Notes: a model not told the origin generated them from the sequence alone. 64,000 nt of DNA from Daphnia carinata (GCF_022539665.2 NC_081338.1:1178001-1242000), one strand, 5' to 3'. Shown: positions 45,537 through 55,039, counted from the first letter of the stretch. Numbers and translations: made by a program.

Positions 45537-46759
45537 GAAGAAGAAGAAGAAGAAGAAGAAGAAGAAGAAGAAGAAGAAGAAGAAGAAGAAGAAGAAGAAG
45601 AAGAAGAAGAAGAAGAAGAAGAAGAAGAAGAAGAAGAAGAAGAAGAAGAAGAAGAAGAAGAAGAAGAAGAAGAAGAAGAAGAAGAAGAAGAAGAAGAAGA
45701 AGAAGAAGAAGAAGAAGAAGAAGAAGAAGAAGAAGAAGAAGAAGAAGAAGAAGAAGAAGAAGAAGAAGAAGAAGAAGAAGAAGAAGAAGAAGAAGAAGAA
45801 GAAGAAGAAGAAGAAGAAGAAGAAGAAGAAGAAGAAGAAGAAGAAGAAGAAGAAGAAGAAGAAGAAGAAGAAGAAGAAGAAGAAGAAGAAGAAGAAGAAG
45901 AAGAAGAAGAAGAAGAAGAAGAAGAAGAAGAAGAAGAAGAAGAAGAAGAAGAAGAAGAAGAAGAAGAAGAAGAAGAAGAAGAAGAAGAAGAAGAAGAAGA
46001 AGAAGAAGAAGAAGAAGAAGAAGAAGAAGAAGAAGAAGAAGAAGAAGAAGAAGAAGAAGAAGAAGAAGAAGAAGAAGAAGAAGAAGAAGAAGAAGAAGAA
46101 GAAGAAGAAGAAGAAGAAGAAGAAGAAGAAGAAGAAGAAGAAGAAGAAGAAGAAGAAGAAGAAGAAGAAGAAGAAGAAGAAGAAGAAGAAGAAGAAGAAG
46201 AAGAAGAAGAAGAAGAAGAAGAAGAAGAAGAAGAAGAAGAAGAAGAAGAAGAAGAAGAAGAAGAAGAAGAAGAAGAAGAAGAAGAAGAAGAAGAAGAAGA
46301 AGAAGAAGAAGAAGAAGAAGAAGAAGAAGAAGAAGAAGAAGAAGAAGAAGAAGAAGAAGAAGAAGAAGAAGAAGAAGAAGAAGAAGAAGAAGAAGAAGAA
46401 GAAGAAGAAGAAGAAGAAGAAGAAGAAGAAGAAGAAGAAGAAGAAGAAGAAGAAGAAGAAGAAGAAGAAGAAGAAGAAGAAGAAGAAGAAGAAGAAGAAG
46501 AAGAAGAAGAAGAAGAAGAAGAAGAAGAAGAAGAAGAAGAAGAAGAAGAAGAAGAAGAAGAAGAAGAAGAAGAAGAAGAAGAAGAAGAAGAAGAAGAAGA
46601 AGAAGAAGAAGAAGAAGAAGAAGAAGAAGAAGAAGAAGAAGAAGAAGAAGAAGAAGAAGAAGAAGAAGAAGAAGAAGAAGAAGAAGAAGAAGAAGAAGAA
46701 GAAGAAGAAGAAGAAGAAGAAGAAGAAGAAGAAGAAGAAGAAGAAGAAGAAGAAGAAGG
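45488..46759. repeat. (GAA/AAG)n triplet tract, about 1.25 kb
   Basis: Interrupted at the left (a few GGAAG and AGAG variants), then uninterrupted from about 45539 to 46758, roughly 400 triplets. It ends in GCGGCGGCGG and joins the 3' half of a tRNA-Glu gene. The long Arg, Ser and Leu frames across it are not genes. Confidence 0.97.
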
Positions 46760-46766
46760 CGGCGGC

Positions 46767-46794
46767 GGCTCAGGTTCGATTCCCGGTATGGGAA
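46767..46794 (+). pseudogene. tRNA-Glu 3' fragment at the array edge
   Basis: Only the T-arm and acceptor 3' strand remain (GGTTCGATTCCCGGTATGGGAA). The 5' half is replaced by the GAA/GGC repeat. Confidence 0.9.
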
Positions 46795-46934
46795 CATTAC
46801 CAATCAACGAGTAGTGTTTAGTGCCCGTTTTGCTTCGTGCAGATTTAAAAAGCGAAATTCTCTCTTTTGGCAGGTAGAGGTGTACCAAGTTCGTGTATCT
46901 TCGATGTAATGCCATTGCCGAAACATTTGTGAGG

Positions 46935-46938
46935 AAAA
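46935..46938 (-). terminator. Pol III terminator of Pro-Ala transcript, unit 1
   Basis: On minus the first TTTT after tRNA-Ala lies about 91 nt downstream (GCTTTTCCTC); it recurs in later units. Confidence 0.5.
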
Positions 46939-47029
46939 GCATCAACTTTCAAGCTTGCCTATATCCTTCGCCATTGCCAACATTCAACTAATAAGTGAGA
47001 AATCTTCACTTAAACATATGTGAAAGTGA

Positions 47030-47102
47030 TGGAGATGCAGGGTATCGATCCCCGTACTTCTCGCATGCTAAGCGAGCGCTCTACCATCTGAGCTACATCC
47101 CC
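47030..47102 (-). tRNA. tRNA-Ala-AGC: tRNA-Ala(AGC), unit 1
   Basis: A 73-nt cloverleaf: anticodon loop TTAGCAT in stem CTCGC/GCGAG, G18G19 in the D-loop, and the G3-U70 wobble pair that marks alanine tRNAs. No intron, CCA not encoded. It is 25 nt downstream of tRNA-Pro on the same strand with no T4 between. Confidence 0.97.
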
Positions 47103-47127
47103 ATTTCAACAAGTGCTCCTTTAGAGC

Positions 47128-47199
47128 GGGCTCATCCGGGAATCGAACCCGGGACCTCTCGCACCCTAAGCGAGAATCATACGACTAGACCAATGAGCC
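47128..47199 (-). tRNA. tRNA-Pro-AGG: tRNA-Pro(AGG), unit 1
   Basis: A 72-nt cloverleaf with loop TTAGGGT, anticodon AGG. This copy has AGTCGTATG in the D-arm, so the conserved G18 is C. Confidence 0.93.
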
Positions 47200-47686
47200 A
47201 CGTATCAAATTTCCGCGATCGCAAAATTAGAGCGACAGCAAGACAGAGCTGAAAATGCTTGATTTGTCCTGGCAAGTTTTTAAACTATGCGGAAATGACA
47301 AAAGGTGGGCCTGCATCATACAGTATGAACAAAGCCTCTCTCGGCTGCCGGGAATGCGTTATTGAAGGGACGGCTATCACAAGAATGTCAGATATTCTAC
47401 GGCGGGAAACGACCGAAAACAACAAAGGAAGGATGCAAAAACAACAAGCGAGAAACAGAGAGCTCCAGAAAAAAAACATCTCGGCGAGAATGACACTACT
47501 CGTCAAATGAGCCACGTCCAACATTTCAACGTCAACTAAGTTAGAACGACAATCCCCTGTCCCTCGTAAGGCAGGGTTCATGTCTGAACGATCGTGAACT
47601 CAGCCGAAATCATGGCTATTGTAATTGCTGTGACAAGAACATTTTCTTGTGCTGCAATCCACAAGACTTGGAAGATATTGTTGTGT

Positions 47687-47759
47687 GCCGAAATAGCTCA
47701 GTTGGGAGAGCGTTAGACTGAAGATCTAAAGGTCCCTGGTTCGATCCCGGGTTTCGGCA
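47687..47759 (+). tRNA. tRNA-Phe-GAA: tRNA-Phe(GAA), unit 1
   Basis: A 73-nt cloverleaf with loop CTGAAGA, anticodon GAA; box A TAGCTCAGTTGG and box B GGTTCGATCCC intact. Only ACCA separates it from tRNA-Glu. Confidence 0.97.
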
Positions 47760-47763
47760 ACCA

Positions 47764-47835
47764 TCCCATATGGTCTAGTGGCTAGGATACCTGGCTTTCA
47801 CCCAGGAGGCTCGGGTTCGATTCCCGGTATGGGAA
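47764..47835 (+). tRNA. tRNA-Glu-TTC: tRNA-Glu(TTC), unit 1
   Basis: A 72-nt cloverleaf with stem CCTGG/CCAGG, loop CTTTCAC, anticodon TTC; box B GGTTCGATTCC. No T4 between it and tRNA-Phe. Confidence 0.97.
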
Positions 47836-47868
47836 CATTACCAATCAACGAGTAGTGTTTAGTGCCCG

Positions 47869-47872
47869 TTTT
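47869..47872 (+). terminator. Pol III terminator of Phe-Glu transcript, unit 1
   Basis: The first TTTT downstream of tRNA-Glu, 33 nt past the gene (GCCCGTTTTGC). The same site recurs in later units. Confidence 0.6.
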
Positions 47873-48070
47873 GCTTCGTGCAGATTTAAAAAGCGAAATT
47901 CTCTCTTTTGGCAGGTAGAGGTGTACCAAGTTCGTGTATCTTCGATGTAATGCCATTGCCGAAACATTTGTGAGGAAAAGCATCAACTTTCAAGCTTGCC
48001 TATATCCTTCGCCATTGCCAACATTCAACTAATAAGTGAGAAATCTTCACTTAAACATATGTGAAAGTGA

Positions 48071-48143
48071 TGGAGATGCAGGGTATCGATCCCCGTACTT
48101 CTCGCATGCTAAGCGAGCGCTCTACCATCTGAGCTACATCCCC
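48071..48143 (-). tRNA. tRNA-Ala-AGC: tRNA-Ala(AGC), unit 2
   Basis: Same sequence as the unit 1 gene. Confidence 0.97.
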
Positions 48144-48168
48144 ATTTCAACAAGTGCTCCTTTAGAGC

Positions 48169-48240
48169 GGGCTCATCCGGGAATTGAACCCGGGGCCTCT
48201 CGCACCCTAAGCGAGAATCATACCACTAGACCAATGAGCC
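48169..48240 (-). tRNA. tRNA-Pro-AGG: tRNA-Pro(AGG), unit 2
   Basis: Standard version: AGTGGTATG D-arm with G18G19, T-loop TTCAATT. Confidence 0.97.
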
Positions 48241-48727
48241 ACGTATCAAATTTCCGCGATCGCAAAATTAGAGCGACAGCAAGACAGAGCTGAAAATGCT
48301 TGATTTGTCCTGGCAAGTTTTTAAACTATGCGGAAATGACAAAAGGTGGGCCTGCATCATACAGTATGAACAAAGCCTCTCTCGGCTGCCGGGAATGCGT
48401 TATTGAAGGGACGGCTATCACAAGAATGTCAGATATTCTACGGCGGGAAACGACCGAAAACAACAAAGGAAGGATGCAAAAACAACAAGCGAGAAACAGA
48501 GAGCTCCAGAAAAAAAACATCTCGGCGAGAATGACACTACTCGTCAAATGAGCCACGTCCAACATTTCAACGTCAACTAAGTTAGAACGACAATCCCCTG
48601 TCCCTCGTAAGGCAGGGTTCATGTCTGAACGATCGTGAACTCAGCCGAAATCATGGCTATTGTAATTGCTGTGACAAGAACATTTTCTTGTGCTGCAATC
48701 CACAAGACTTGGAAGATATTGTTATGT

Positions 48728-48800
48728 GCCGAAATAGCTCAGTTGGGAGAGCGTTAGACTGAAGATCTAAAGGTCCCTGGTTCGATCCCGGGTTTCGGCA
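48728..48800 (+). tRNA. tRNA-Phe-GAA: tRNA-Phe(GAA), unit 2
   Basis: Gene identical to unit 1; 5' flank TTGTTATGT instead of TTGTTGTGT. Confidence 0.97.
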
Positions 48801-48804
48801 ACCA

Positions 48805-48876
48805 TCCCATATGGTCTAGTGGCTAGGATACCTGGCTTTCACCCAGGAGGCTCGGGTTCGATTCCCGGTATGGGAA
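48805..48876 (+). tRNA. tRNA-Glu-TTC: tRNA-Glu(TTC), unit 2
   Basis: Identical to unit 1. Confidence 0.97.
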
Positions 48877-49111
48877 CATTACCAATCAACGAGTAGTGTT
48901 TAGTGCCCGTTTTGCTTCGTGCAGATTTAAAAAGCGAAATTCTCTCTTTTGGCAGGTAGAGGTGTACCAAGTTCGTGTATCTTCGATGTAATGCCATTGC
49001 CGAAACATTTGTGAGGAAAAGCATCAACTTTCAAGCTTGCCTATATCCTTCGCCATTGCCAACATTCAACTAATAAGTGAGAAATCTTCACTTAAACATA
49101 TGTGAAAGTGA

Positions 49112-49184
49112 TGGAGATGCAGGGTATCGATCCCCGTACTTCTCGCATGCTAAGCGAGCGCTCTACCATCTGAGCTACATCCCC
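49112..49184 (-). tRNA. tRNA-Ala-AGC: tRNA-Ala(AGC), unit 3
   Basis: Identical to unit 1. Confidence 0.97.
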
Positions 49185-49209
49185 ATTTCAACAAGTGCTC
49201 CTTTAGAGC

Positions 49210-49281
49210 GGGCTCATCCGGGAATCGAACCCGGGACCTCTCGCACCCTAAGCGAGAATCATACGACTAGACCAATGAGCC
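49210..49281 (-). tRNA. tRNA-Pro-AGG: tRNA-Pro(AGG), unit 3
   Basis: The G18-to-C version, as in unit 1. Confidence 0.93.
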
Positions 49282-49768
49282 ACGTATCAAATTTCCGCGA
49301 TCGCAAAATTAGAGCGACAGCAAGACAGAGCTGAAAATGCTTGATTTGTCCTGGCAAGTTTTTAAACTATGCGGAAATGACAAAAGGTGGGCCTGCATCA
49401 TACAGTATGAACAAAGCCTCTCTCGGCTGCCGGGAATGCGTTATTGAAGGGACGGCTATCACAAGAATGTCAGATATTCTACGGCGGGAAACGACCGAAA
49501 ACAACAAAGGAAGGATGCAAAAACAACAAGCGAGAAACAGAGAGCTCCAGAAAAAAAACATCTCGGCGAGAATGACACTACTCGTCAAATGAGCCACGTC
49601 CAACATTTCAACGTCAACTAAGTTAGAACGACAATCCCCTGTCCCTCGTAAGGCAGGGTTCATGTCTGAACGATCGTGAACTCAGCCGAAATCATGGCTA
49701 TTGTAATTGCTGTGACAAGAACATTTTCTTGTGCTGCAATCCACAAGACTTGGAAGATATTGTTGTGT

Positions 49769-49841
49769 GCCGAAATAGCTCAGTTGGGAGAGCGTTAGAC
49801 TGAAGATCTAAAGGTCCCTGGTTCGATCCCGGGTTTCGGCA
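49769..49841 (+). tRNA. tRNA-Phe-GAA: tRNA-Phe(GAA), unit 3
   Basis: Gene and TTGTTGTGT flank as in unit 1. Confidence 0.97.
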
Positions 49842-49845
49842 ACCA

Positions 49846-49917
49846 TCCCATATGGTCTAGTGGCTAGGATACCTGGCTTTCACCCAGGAGGCTCGGGTTC
49901 GATTCCCGGTATGGGAA
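49846..49917 (+). tRNA. tRNA-Glu-TTC: tRNA-Glu(TTC), unit 3
   Basis: Identical to unit 1. Confidence 0.97.
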
Positions 49918-50152
49918 CATTACCAATCAACGAGTAGTGTTTAGTGCCCGTTTTGCTTCGTGCAGATTTAAAAAGCGAAATTCTCTCTTTTGGCAGGTAG
50001 AGGTGTACCAAGTTCGTGTATCTTCGATGTAATGCCATTGCCGAAACATTTGTGAGGAAAAGCATCAACTTTCAAGCTTGCCTATATCCTTCGCCATTGC
50101 CAACATTCAACTAATAAGTGAGAAATCTTCACTTAAACATATGTGAAAGTGA

Positions 50153-50225
50153 TGGAGATGCAGGGTATCGATCCCCGTACTTCTCGCATGCTAAGCGAGC
50201 GCTCTACCATCTGAGCTACATCCCC
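50153..50225 (-). tRNA. tRNA-Ala-AGC: tRNA-Ala(AGC), unit 4
   Basis: Identical to unit 1. Confidence 0.97.
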
Positions 50226-50250
50226 ATTTCAACAAGTGCTCCTTTAGAGC

Positions 50251-50322
50251 GGGCTCATCCGGGAATTGAACCCGGGGCCTCTCGCACCCTAAGCGAGAAT
50301 CATACCACTAGACCAATGAGCC
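50251..50322 (-). tRNA. tRNA-Pro-AGG: tRNA-Pro(AGG), unit 4
   Basis: Standard G18G19 version, as in unit 2. Confidence 0.97.
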
Positions 50323-50809
50323 ACGTATCAAATTTCCGCGATCGCAAAATTAGAGCGACAGCAAGACAGAGCTGAAAATGCTTGATTTGTCCTGGCAAGT
50401 TTTTAAACTATGCGGAAATGACAAAAGGTGGGCCTGCATCATACAGTATGAACAAAGCCTCTCTCGGCTGCCGGGAATGCGTTATTGAAGGGACGGCTAT
50501 CACAAGAATGTCAGATATTCTACGGCGGGAAACGACCGAAAACAACAAAGGAAGGATGCAAAAACAACAAGCGAGAAACAGAGAGCTCCAGAAAAAAAAC
50601 ATCTCGGCGAGAATGACACTACTCGTCAAATGAGCCACGTCCAACATTTCAACGTCAACTAAGTTAGAACGACAATCCCCTGTCCCTCGTAAGGCAGGGT
50701 TCATGTCTGAACGATCGTGAACTCAGCCGAAATCATGGCTATTGTAATTGCTGTGACAAGAACATTTTCTTGTGCTGCAATCCACAAGACTTGGAAGATA
50801 TTGTTATGT

Positions 50810-50882
50810 GCCGAAATAGCTCAGTTGGGAGAGCGTTAGACTGAAGATCTAAAGGTCCCTGGTTCGATCCCGGGTTTCGGCA
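50810..50882 (+). tRNA. tRNA-Phe-GAA: tRNA-Phe(GAA), unit 4
   Basis: Gene and TTGTTATGT flank as in unit 2. Confidence 0.97.
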
Positions 50883-50886
50883 ACCA

Positions 50887-50958
50887 TCCCATATGGTCTA
50901 GTGGCTAGGATACCTGGCTTTCACCCAGGAGGCTCGGGTTCGATTCCCGGTATGGGAA
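50887..50958 (+). tRNA. tRNA-Glu-TTC: tRNA-Glu(TTC), unit 4
   Basis: Identical to unit 1. Confidence 0.97.
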
Positions 50959-51193
50959 CATTACCAATCAACGAGTAGTGTTTAGTGCCCGTTTTGCTTC
51001 GTGCAGATTTAAAAAGCGAAATTCTCTCTTTTGGCAGGTAGAGGTGTACCAAGTTCGTGTATCTTCGATGTAATGCCATTGCCGAAACATTTGTGAGGAA
51101 AAGCATCAACTTTCAAGCTTGCCTATATCCTTCGCCATTGCCAACATTCAACTAATAAGTGAGAAATCTTCACTTAAACATATGTGAAAGTGA

Positions 51194-51266
51194 TGGAGAT
51201 GCAGGGTATCGATCCCCGTACTTCTCGCATGCTAAGCGAGCGCTCTACCATCTGAGCTACATCCCC
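51194..51266 (-). tRNA. tRNA-Ala-AGC: tRNA-Ala(AGC), unit 5
   Basis: Identical to unit 1. Confidence 0.97.
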
Positions 51267-51291
51267 ATTTCAACAAGTGCTCCTTTAGAGT

Positions 51292-51363
51292 GGGCTCATC
51301 CGGGAATTGAACCCGGGGCCTCTCGCACCCTAAGCGAGAATCATACCACTAGACCAATGAGCC
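51292..51363 (-). tRNA. tRNA-Pro-AGG: tRNA-Pro(AGG), unit 5
   Basis: Standard version; the base just past its 3' end differs from units 1-4 (T for C on plus). Confidence 0.97.
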
Positions 51364-51849
51364 ACGTATCAAATTTCCGCGATCGCAAAATTAGAGCGAC
51401 AGCAAGACAGAGCTGAAAATGCTTGATTTGTCCTGGCAAGTTTTTAAACTATGCGGAAATGACAAAAGGTGGGCCTGCATCATACAGTATGAACAAAGCC
51501 TCTCTCGGCTGCCGGGAATGCGTTATTGAAGGGACGGCTATCACAAGAATGTCAGATATTCTACGGCGGGAAACGACCGAAAACAACAAAGGAAGGATGC
51601 AAAAACAACAAGCGAGAAACAGAGAGCTCCAGAAAAAAACATCTCGGCGAGAATGACACTACTCGTCAAATGAGCCACGTCCAACATTTCAACGTCAACT
51701 AAGTTAGAACGACAATCCCCTGTCCCTCGTAAGGCAGGGTTCATGTCTGAACGATCGTGAACTCAGCCGAAATCATGGCTATTGTAATTGCTGTGACAAG
51801 AACATTTTCTTGTGCTGCAATCCACAAGACTTGGAAGATATTGTTGTGT

Positions 51850-51922
51850 GCCGAAATAGCTCAGTTGGGAGAGCGTTAGACTGAAGATCTAAAGGTCCCT
51901 GGTTCGATCCCGGGTTTCGGCA
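51850..51922 (+). tRNA. tRNA-Phe-GAA: tRNA-Phe(GAA), unit 5
   Basis: Identical gene; the upstream spacer has the 7-A run. Confidence 0.97.
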
Positions 51923-51926
51923 ACCA

Positions 51927-51998
51927 TCCCATATGGTCTAGTGGCTAGGATACCTGGCTTTCACCCAGGAGGCTCGGGTTCGATTCCCGGTATGGGAA
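51927..51998 (+). tRNA. tRNA-Glu-TTC: tRNA-Glu(TTC), unit 5
   Basis: Identical to unit 1. Confidence 0.97.
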
Positions 51999-52233
51999 CA
52001 TTACCAATCAACGAGTAGTGTTTAGTGCCCGTTTTGCTTCGTGCAGATTTAAAAAGCGAAATTCTCTCTTTTGGCAGGTAGAGGTGTACCAAGTTCGTGT
52101 ATCTTCGATGTAATGCCATTGCCGAAACATTTGTGAGGAAAAGCATCAACTTTCAAGCTTGCCTATATCCTTCGCCATTGCCAACATTCAACTAATAAGT
52201 GAGAAATCTTCACTTAAACATATGTGAAAGTGA

Positions 52234-52293
52234 TGGAGATGCAGGGTATCGATCCCCCTTCTTCGAGCGCTCTACCATCTGAGCTACATCCCC
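52234..52293 (-). pseudogene. tRNA-Ala pseudogene without anticodon, unit 6
   Basis: Only 60 nt: 13 bases are lost and the anticodon stem-loop is replaced by CTTCTTCGAG on plus, so AGC is absent. Acceptor, D-arm and most of the T-arm remain. This also explains the short 1031-bp spacing to unit 7. Confidence 0.93.
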
Positions 52294-52321
52294 GTGTCTT
52301 CAACAAGTGCTCCTTTAGAGT

Positions 52322-52393
52322 GGGCTCATCCGGGAATTGAACCCGGGGCCTCTCGCACCCTAAGCGAGAATCATACCACTAGACCAATGAGCC
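52322..52393 (-). tRNA. tRNA-Pro-AGG: tRNA-Pro(AGG), unit 6
   Basis: Standard version. The spacer to the Ala relic has an extra GTGTC, shared with unit 11. Confidence 0.96.
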
Positions 52394-52880
52394 ACGTATC
52401 AAATTTCCGCGATCGCAAAATTAGAGCGACAGCAAGACAGAGCTGAAAATGCTTGATTTGTCCTGGCAAGTTTTTAAACTATGCGGAAATGACAAAAGGT
52501 GGGCCTGCATCATACAGTATGAACAAAGCCTCTCTCGGCTGCCGGGAATGCGTTATTGAAGGGACGGCTATCACAAGAATGTCAGATATTCTACGGCGGG
52601 AAACGACCGAAAACAACAAAGGAAGGATGCAAAAACAACAAGCGAGAAACAGAGAGCTCCAGAAAAAAAACATCTCGGCGAGAATGACACTACTCGTCAA
52701 ATGAGCCACGTCCAACATTTCAACGTCAACTAAGTTAGAACGACAATCCCCTGTCCCTCGTAAGGCAGGGTTCATGTCTGAACGATCGTGAACTCAGCCG
52801 AAATCATGGCTATTGTAATTGCTGTGACAAGAACATTTTCTTGTGCTGCAATCCACAAGACTTGGAAGATATTGTCATGT

Positions 52881-52953
52881 GCCGAAATAGCTCAGTTGGG
52901 AGAGCGTTAGACTGAAGATCTAAAGGTCCCTGGTTCGATCCCGGGTTTCGGCA
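52881..52953 (+). tRNA. tRNA-Phe-GAA: tRNA-Phe(GAA), unit 6
   Basis: Identical gene; 5' flank TTGTCATGT, shared with units 13 and 14. Confidence 0.97.
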
Positions 52954-52957
52954 ACCA

Positions 52958-53029
52958 TCCCATATGGTCTAGTGGCTAGGATACCTGGCTTTCACCCAGG
53001 AGGCTCGGGTTCGATTCCCGGTATGGGAA
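52958..53029 (+). tRNA. tRNA-Glu-TTC: tRNA-Glu(TTC), unit 6
   Basis: Identical to unit 1. Confidence 0.97.
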
Positions 53030-53264
53030 CATTACCAATCAACGAGTAGTGTTTAGTGCCCGTTTTGCTTCGTGCAGATTTAAAAAGCGAAATTCTCTCT
53101 TTTGGCAGGTAGAGGTGTACCAAGTTCGTGTATCTTCGATGTAATGCCATTGCCGAAACATTTGTGAGGAAAAGCATCAACTTTCAAGCTTGCCTATATC
53201 CTTCGCCATTGCCAACATTCAACTAATAAGTGAGAAATCTTCACTTAAACATATGTGAAAGTGA

Positions 53265-53337
53265 TGGAGATGCAGGGTATCGATCCCCGTACTTCTCGCA
53301 TGCTAAGCGAGCGCTCTACCATCTGAGCTACATCCCC
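53265..53337 (-). tRNA. tRNA-Ala-AGC: tRNA-Ala(AGC), unit 7
   Basis: Identical to unit 1. Confidence 0.97.
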
Positions 53338-53362
53338 ATTTCAACAAGTGCTCCTTTAGAGC

Positions 53363-53434
53363 GGGCTCATCCGGGAATTGAACCCGGGGCCTCTCGCACC
53401 CTAAGCGAGAATCATACCACTAGACCAATGAGCC
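53363..53434 (-). tRNA. tRNA-Pro-AGG: tRNA-Pro(AGG), unit 7
   Basis: Standard version. Confidence 0.97.
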
Positions 53435-53920
53435 ACGTATCAAATTTCCGCGATCGCAAAATTAGAGCGACAGCAAGACAGAGCTGAAAATGCTTGATTT
53501 GTCCTGGCAAGTTTTTAAACTATGCGGAAATGACAAAAGGTGGGCCTGCATCATACAGTATGAACAAAGCCTCTCTCGGCTGCCGGGAATGCGTTATTGA
53601 AGGGACGGCTATCACAAGAATGTCAGATATTCTACGGCGGGAAACGACCGAAAACAACAAAGGAAGGATGCAAAAACAACAAGCGAGAAACAGAGAGCTC
53701 CAGAAAAAAACATCTCGGCGAGAATGACACTACTCGTCAAATGAGCCACGTCCAACATTTCAACGTCAACTAAGTTAGAACGACAATCCCCTGTCCCTCG
53801 TAAGGCAGGGTTCATGTCTGAACGATCGTGAACTCAGCCGAAATCATGGCTATTGTAATTGCTGTGACAAGAACATTTTCTTGTGCTGCAATCCACAAGA
53901 CTTGGAAGATAGAGTTATGT

Positions 53921-53993
53921 GCCGAAATAGCTCAGTTGGGAGAGCGTTAGACTGAAGATCTAAAGGTCCCTGGTTCGATCCCGGGTTTCGGCA
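53921..53993 (+). tRNA. tRNA-Phe-GAA: tRNA-Phe(GAA), unit 7
   Basis: Identical gene; 5' flank ATAGAGTTATGT, shared with unit 16. Confidence 0.97.
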
Positions 53994-53997
53994 ACCA

Positions 53998-54069
53998 TCC
54001 CATATGGTCTAGTGGCTAGGATACCTGGCTTTCACCCAGGAGGCTCGGGTTCGATTCCCGGTATGGGAA
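53998..54069 (+). tRNA. tRNA-Glu-TTC: tRNA-Glu(TTC), unit 7
   Basis: Identical to unit 1. Confidence 0.97.
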
Positions 54070-54304
54070 CATTACCAATCAACGAGTAGTGTTTAGTGCC
54101 CGTTTTGCTTCGTGCAGATTTAAAAAGCGAAATTCTCTCTTTTGGCAGGTAGAGGTGTACCAAGTTCGTGTATCTTCGATGTAATGCCATTGCCGAAACA
54201 TTTGTGAGGAAAAGCATCAACTTTCAAGCTTGCCTATATCCTTCGCCATTGCCAACATTCAACTAATAAGTGAGAAATCTTCACTTAAACATATGTGAAA
54301 GTGA

Positions 54305-54377
54305 TGGAGATGCAGGGTATCGATCCCCGTACTTCTCGCATGCTAAGCGAGCGCTCTAGCATCTGAGCTACATCCCC
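54305..54377 (-). tRNA. tRNA-Ala-AGC: tRNA-Ala(AGC), unit 8, G19 changed
   Basis: The D-loop reads GATGCTAG instead of GATGGTAG, so conserved G19 (pairs with C56 in the tertiary fold) is C. G3-U70 and the anticodon are intact; function doubtful. Confidence 0.85.
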
Positions 54378-54403
54378 ATTACAACATGTACTCCTTTAGA
54401 GCC

Positions 54404-54475
54404 GGGCTCATCCGGGAATTGAACCCGGGACCTCTCGCACCCTAAGCGAGAATCATACGACTAGACCAATGAGCC
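54404..54475 (-). tRNA. tRNA-Pro-AGG: tRNA-Pro(AGG), unit 8
   Basis: Mixed type: G18-to-C D-arm together with T-loop TTCAATT. Flanked by an extra C (GCCGGGCTC on plus). Confidence 0.92.
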
Positions 54476-54962
54476 ACGTATCAAATTTCCGCGATCGCAA
54501 AATTAGAGCGACAGCAAGACAGAGCTGAAAATGCTTGATTTGTCCTGGCAAGTTTTTAAACTATGCGGAAATGACAAAAGGTGGGCCTGCATCATACAGT
54601 ATGAACAAAGCCTCTCTCGGCTGCCGGGAATGCGTTATTGAAGGGACGGCTATCACAAGAATGTCAGATATTCTACGGCGGGAAACGACCGAAAACAACA
54701 AAGGAAGGATGCAAAAACAACAAGCGAGAAACAGAGAGCTCCAGAAAAAAAACATCTCGGCGAGAATGACACTACTCGTCAAATGAGCCACGTCCAACAT
54801 TTCAACGTCAACTAAGTTAGAACGACAATCCCCTGTCCCTCGTAAGGCAGGGTTCATGTCTGAACGATCGTGAACTCAGCCGAAATCATGGCTATTGTAA
54901 TTGCTGTGACAAGAACATTTTCTTGTGCTGCAATCCACAAGACTTGGAAGATATTGTTATAT

Positions 54963-55035
54963 GCCGAAATAGCTCAGCTGGGAGAGCGTTAGACTGAAGA
55001 TCTAAAGGTCCCTGGTTCGATCCCGGGTTTCGGCA
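54963..55035 (+). tRNA. tRNA-Phe-GAA: tRNA-Phe(GAA), unit 8
   Basis: One substitution in the D-loop (CTCAGCTGGG instead of CTCAGTTGGG), shared only with unit 12. Confidence 0.95.
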
Positions 55036-55039
55036 ACCA

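Noticed and set aside
45389-46945. Long frames of poly-Arg, poly-Ser and poly-Leu (460-510 codons)
   Set aside because: They are only the three readings of the GAA triplet tract and have no gene-like flanks.
47259-47581. Conserved 83-codon plus and 98-codon minus frames in every array spacer
   Set aside because: Conservation follows from unit homogenisation; the frames change length with the 7/8 A-run (77 and 67 codons in units 5, 7, 10 and 15) and show no domain.
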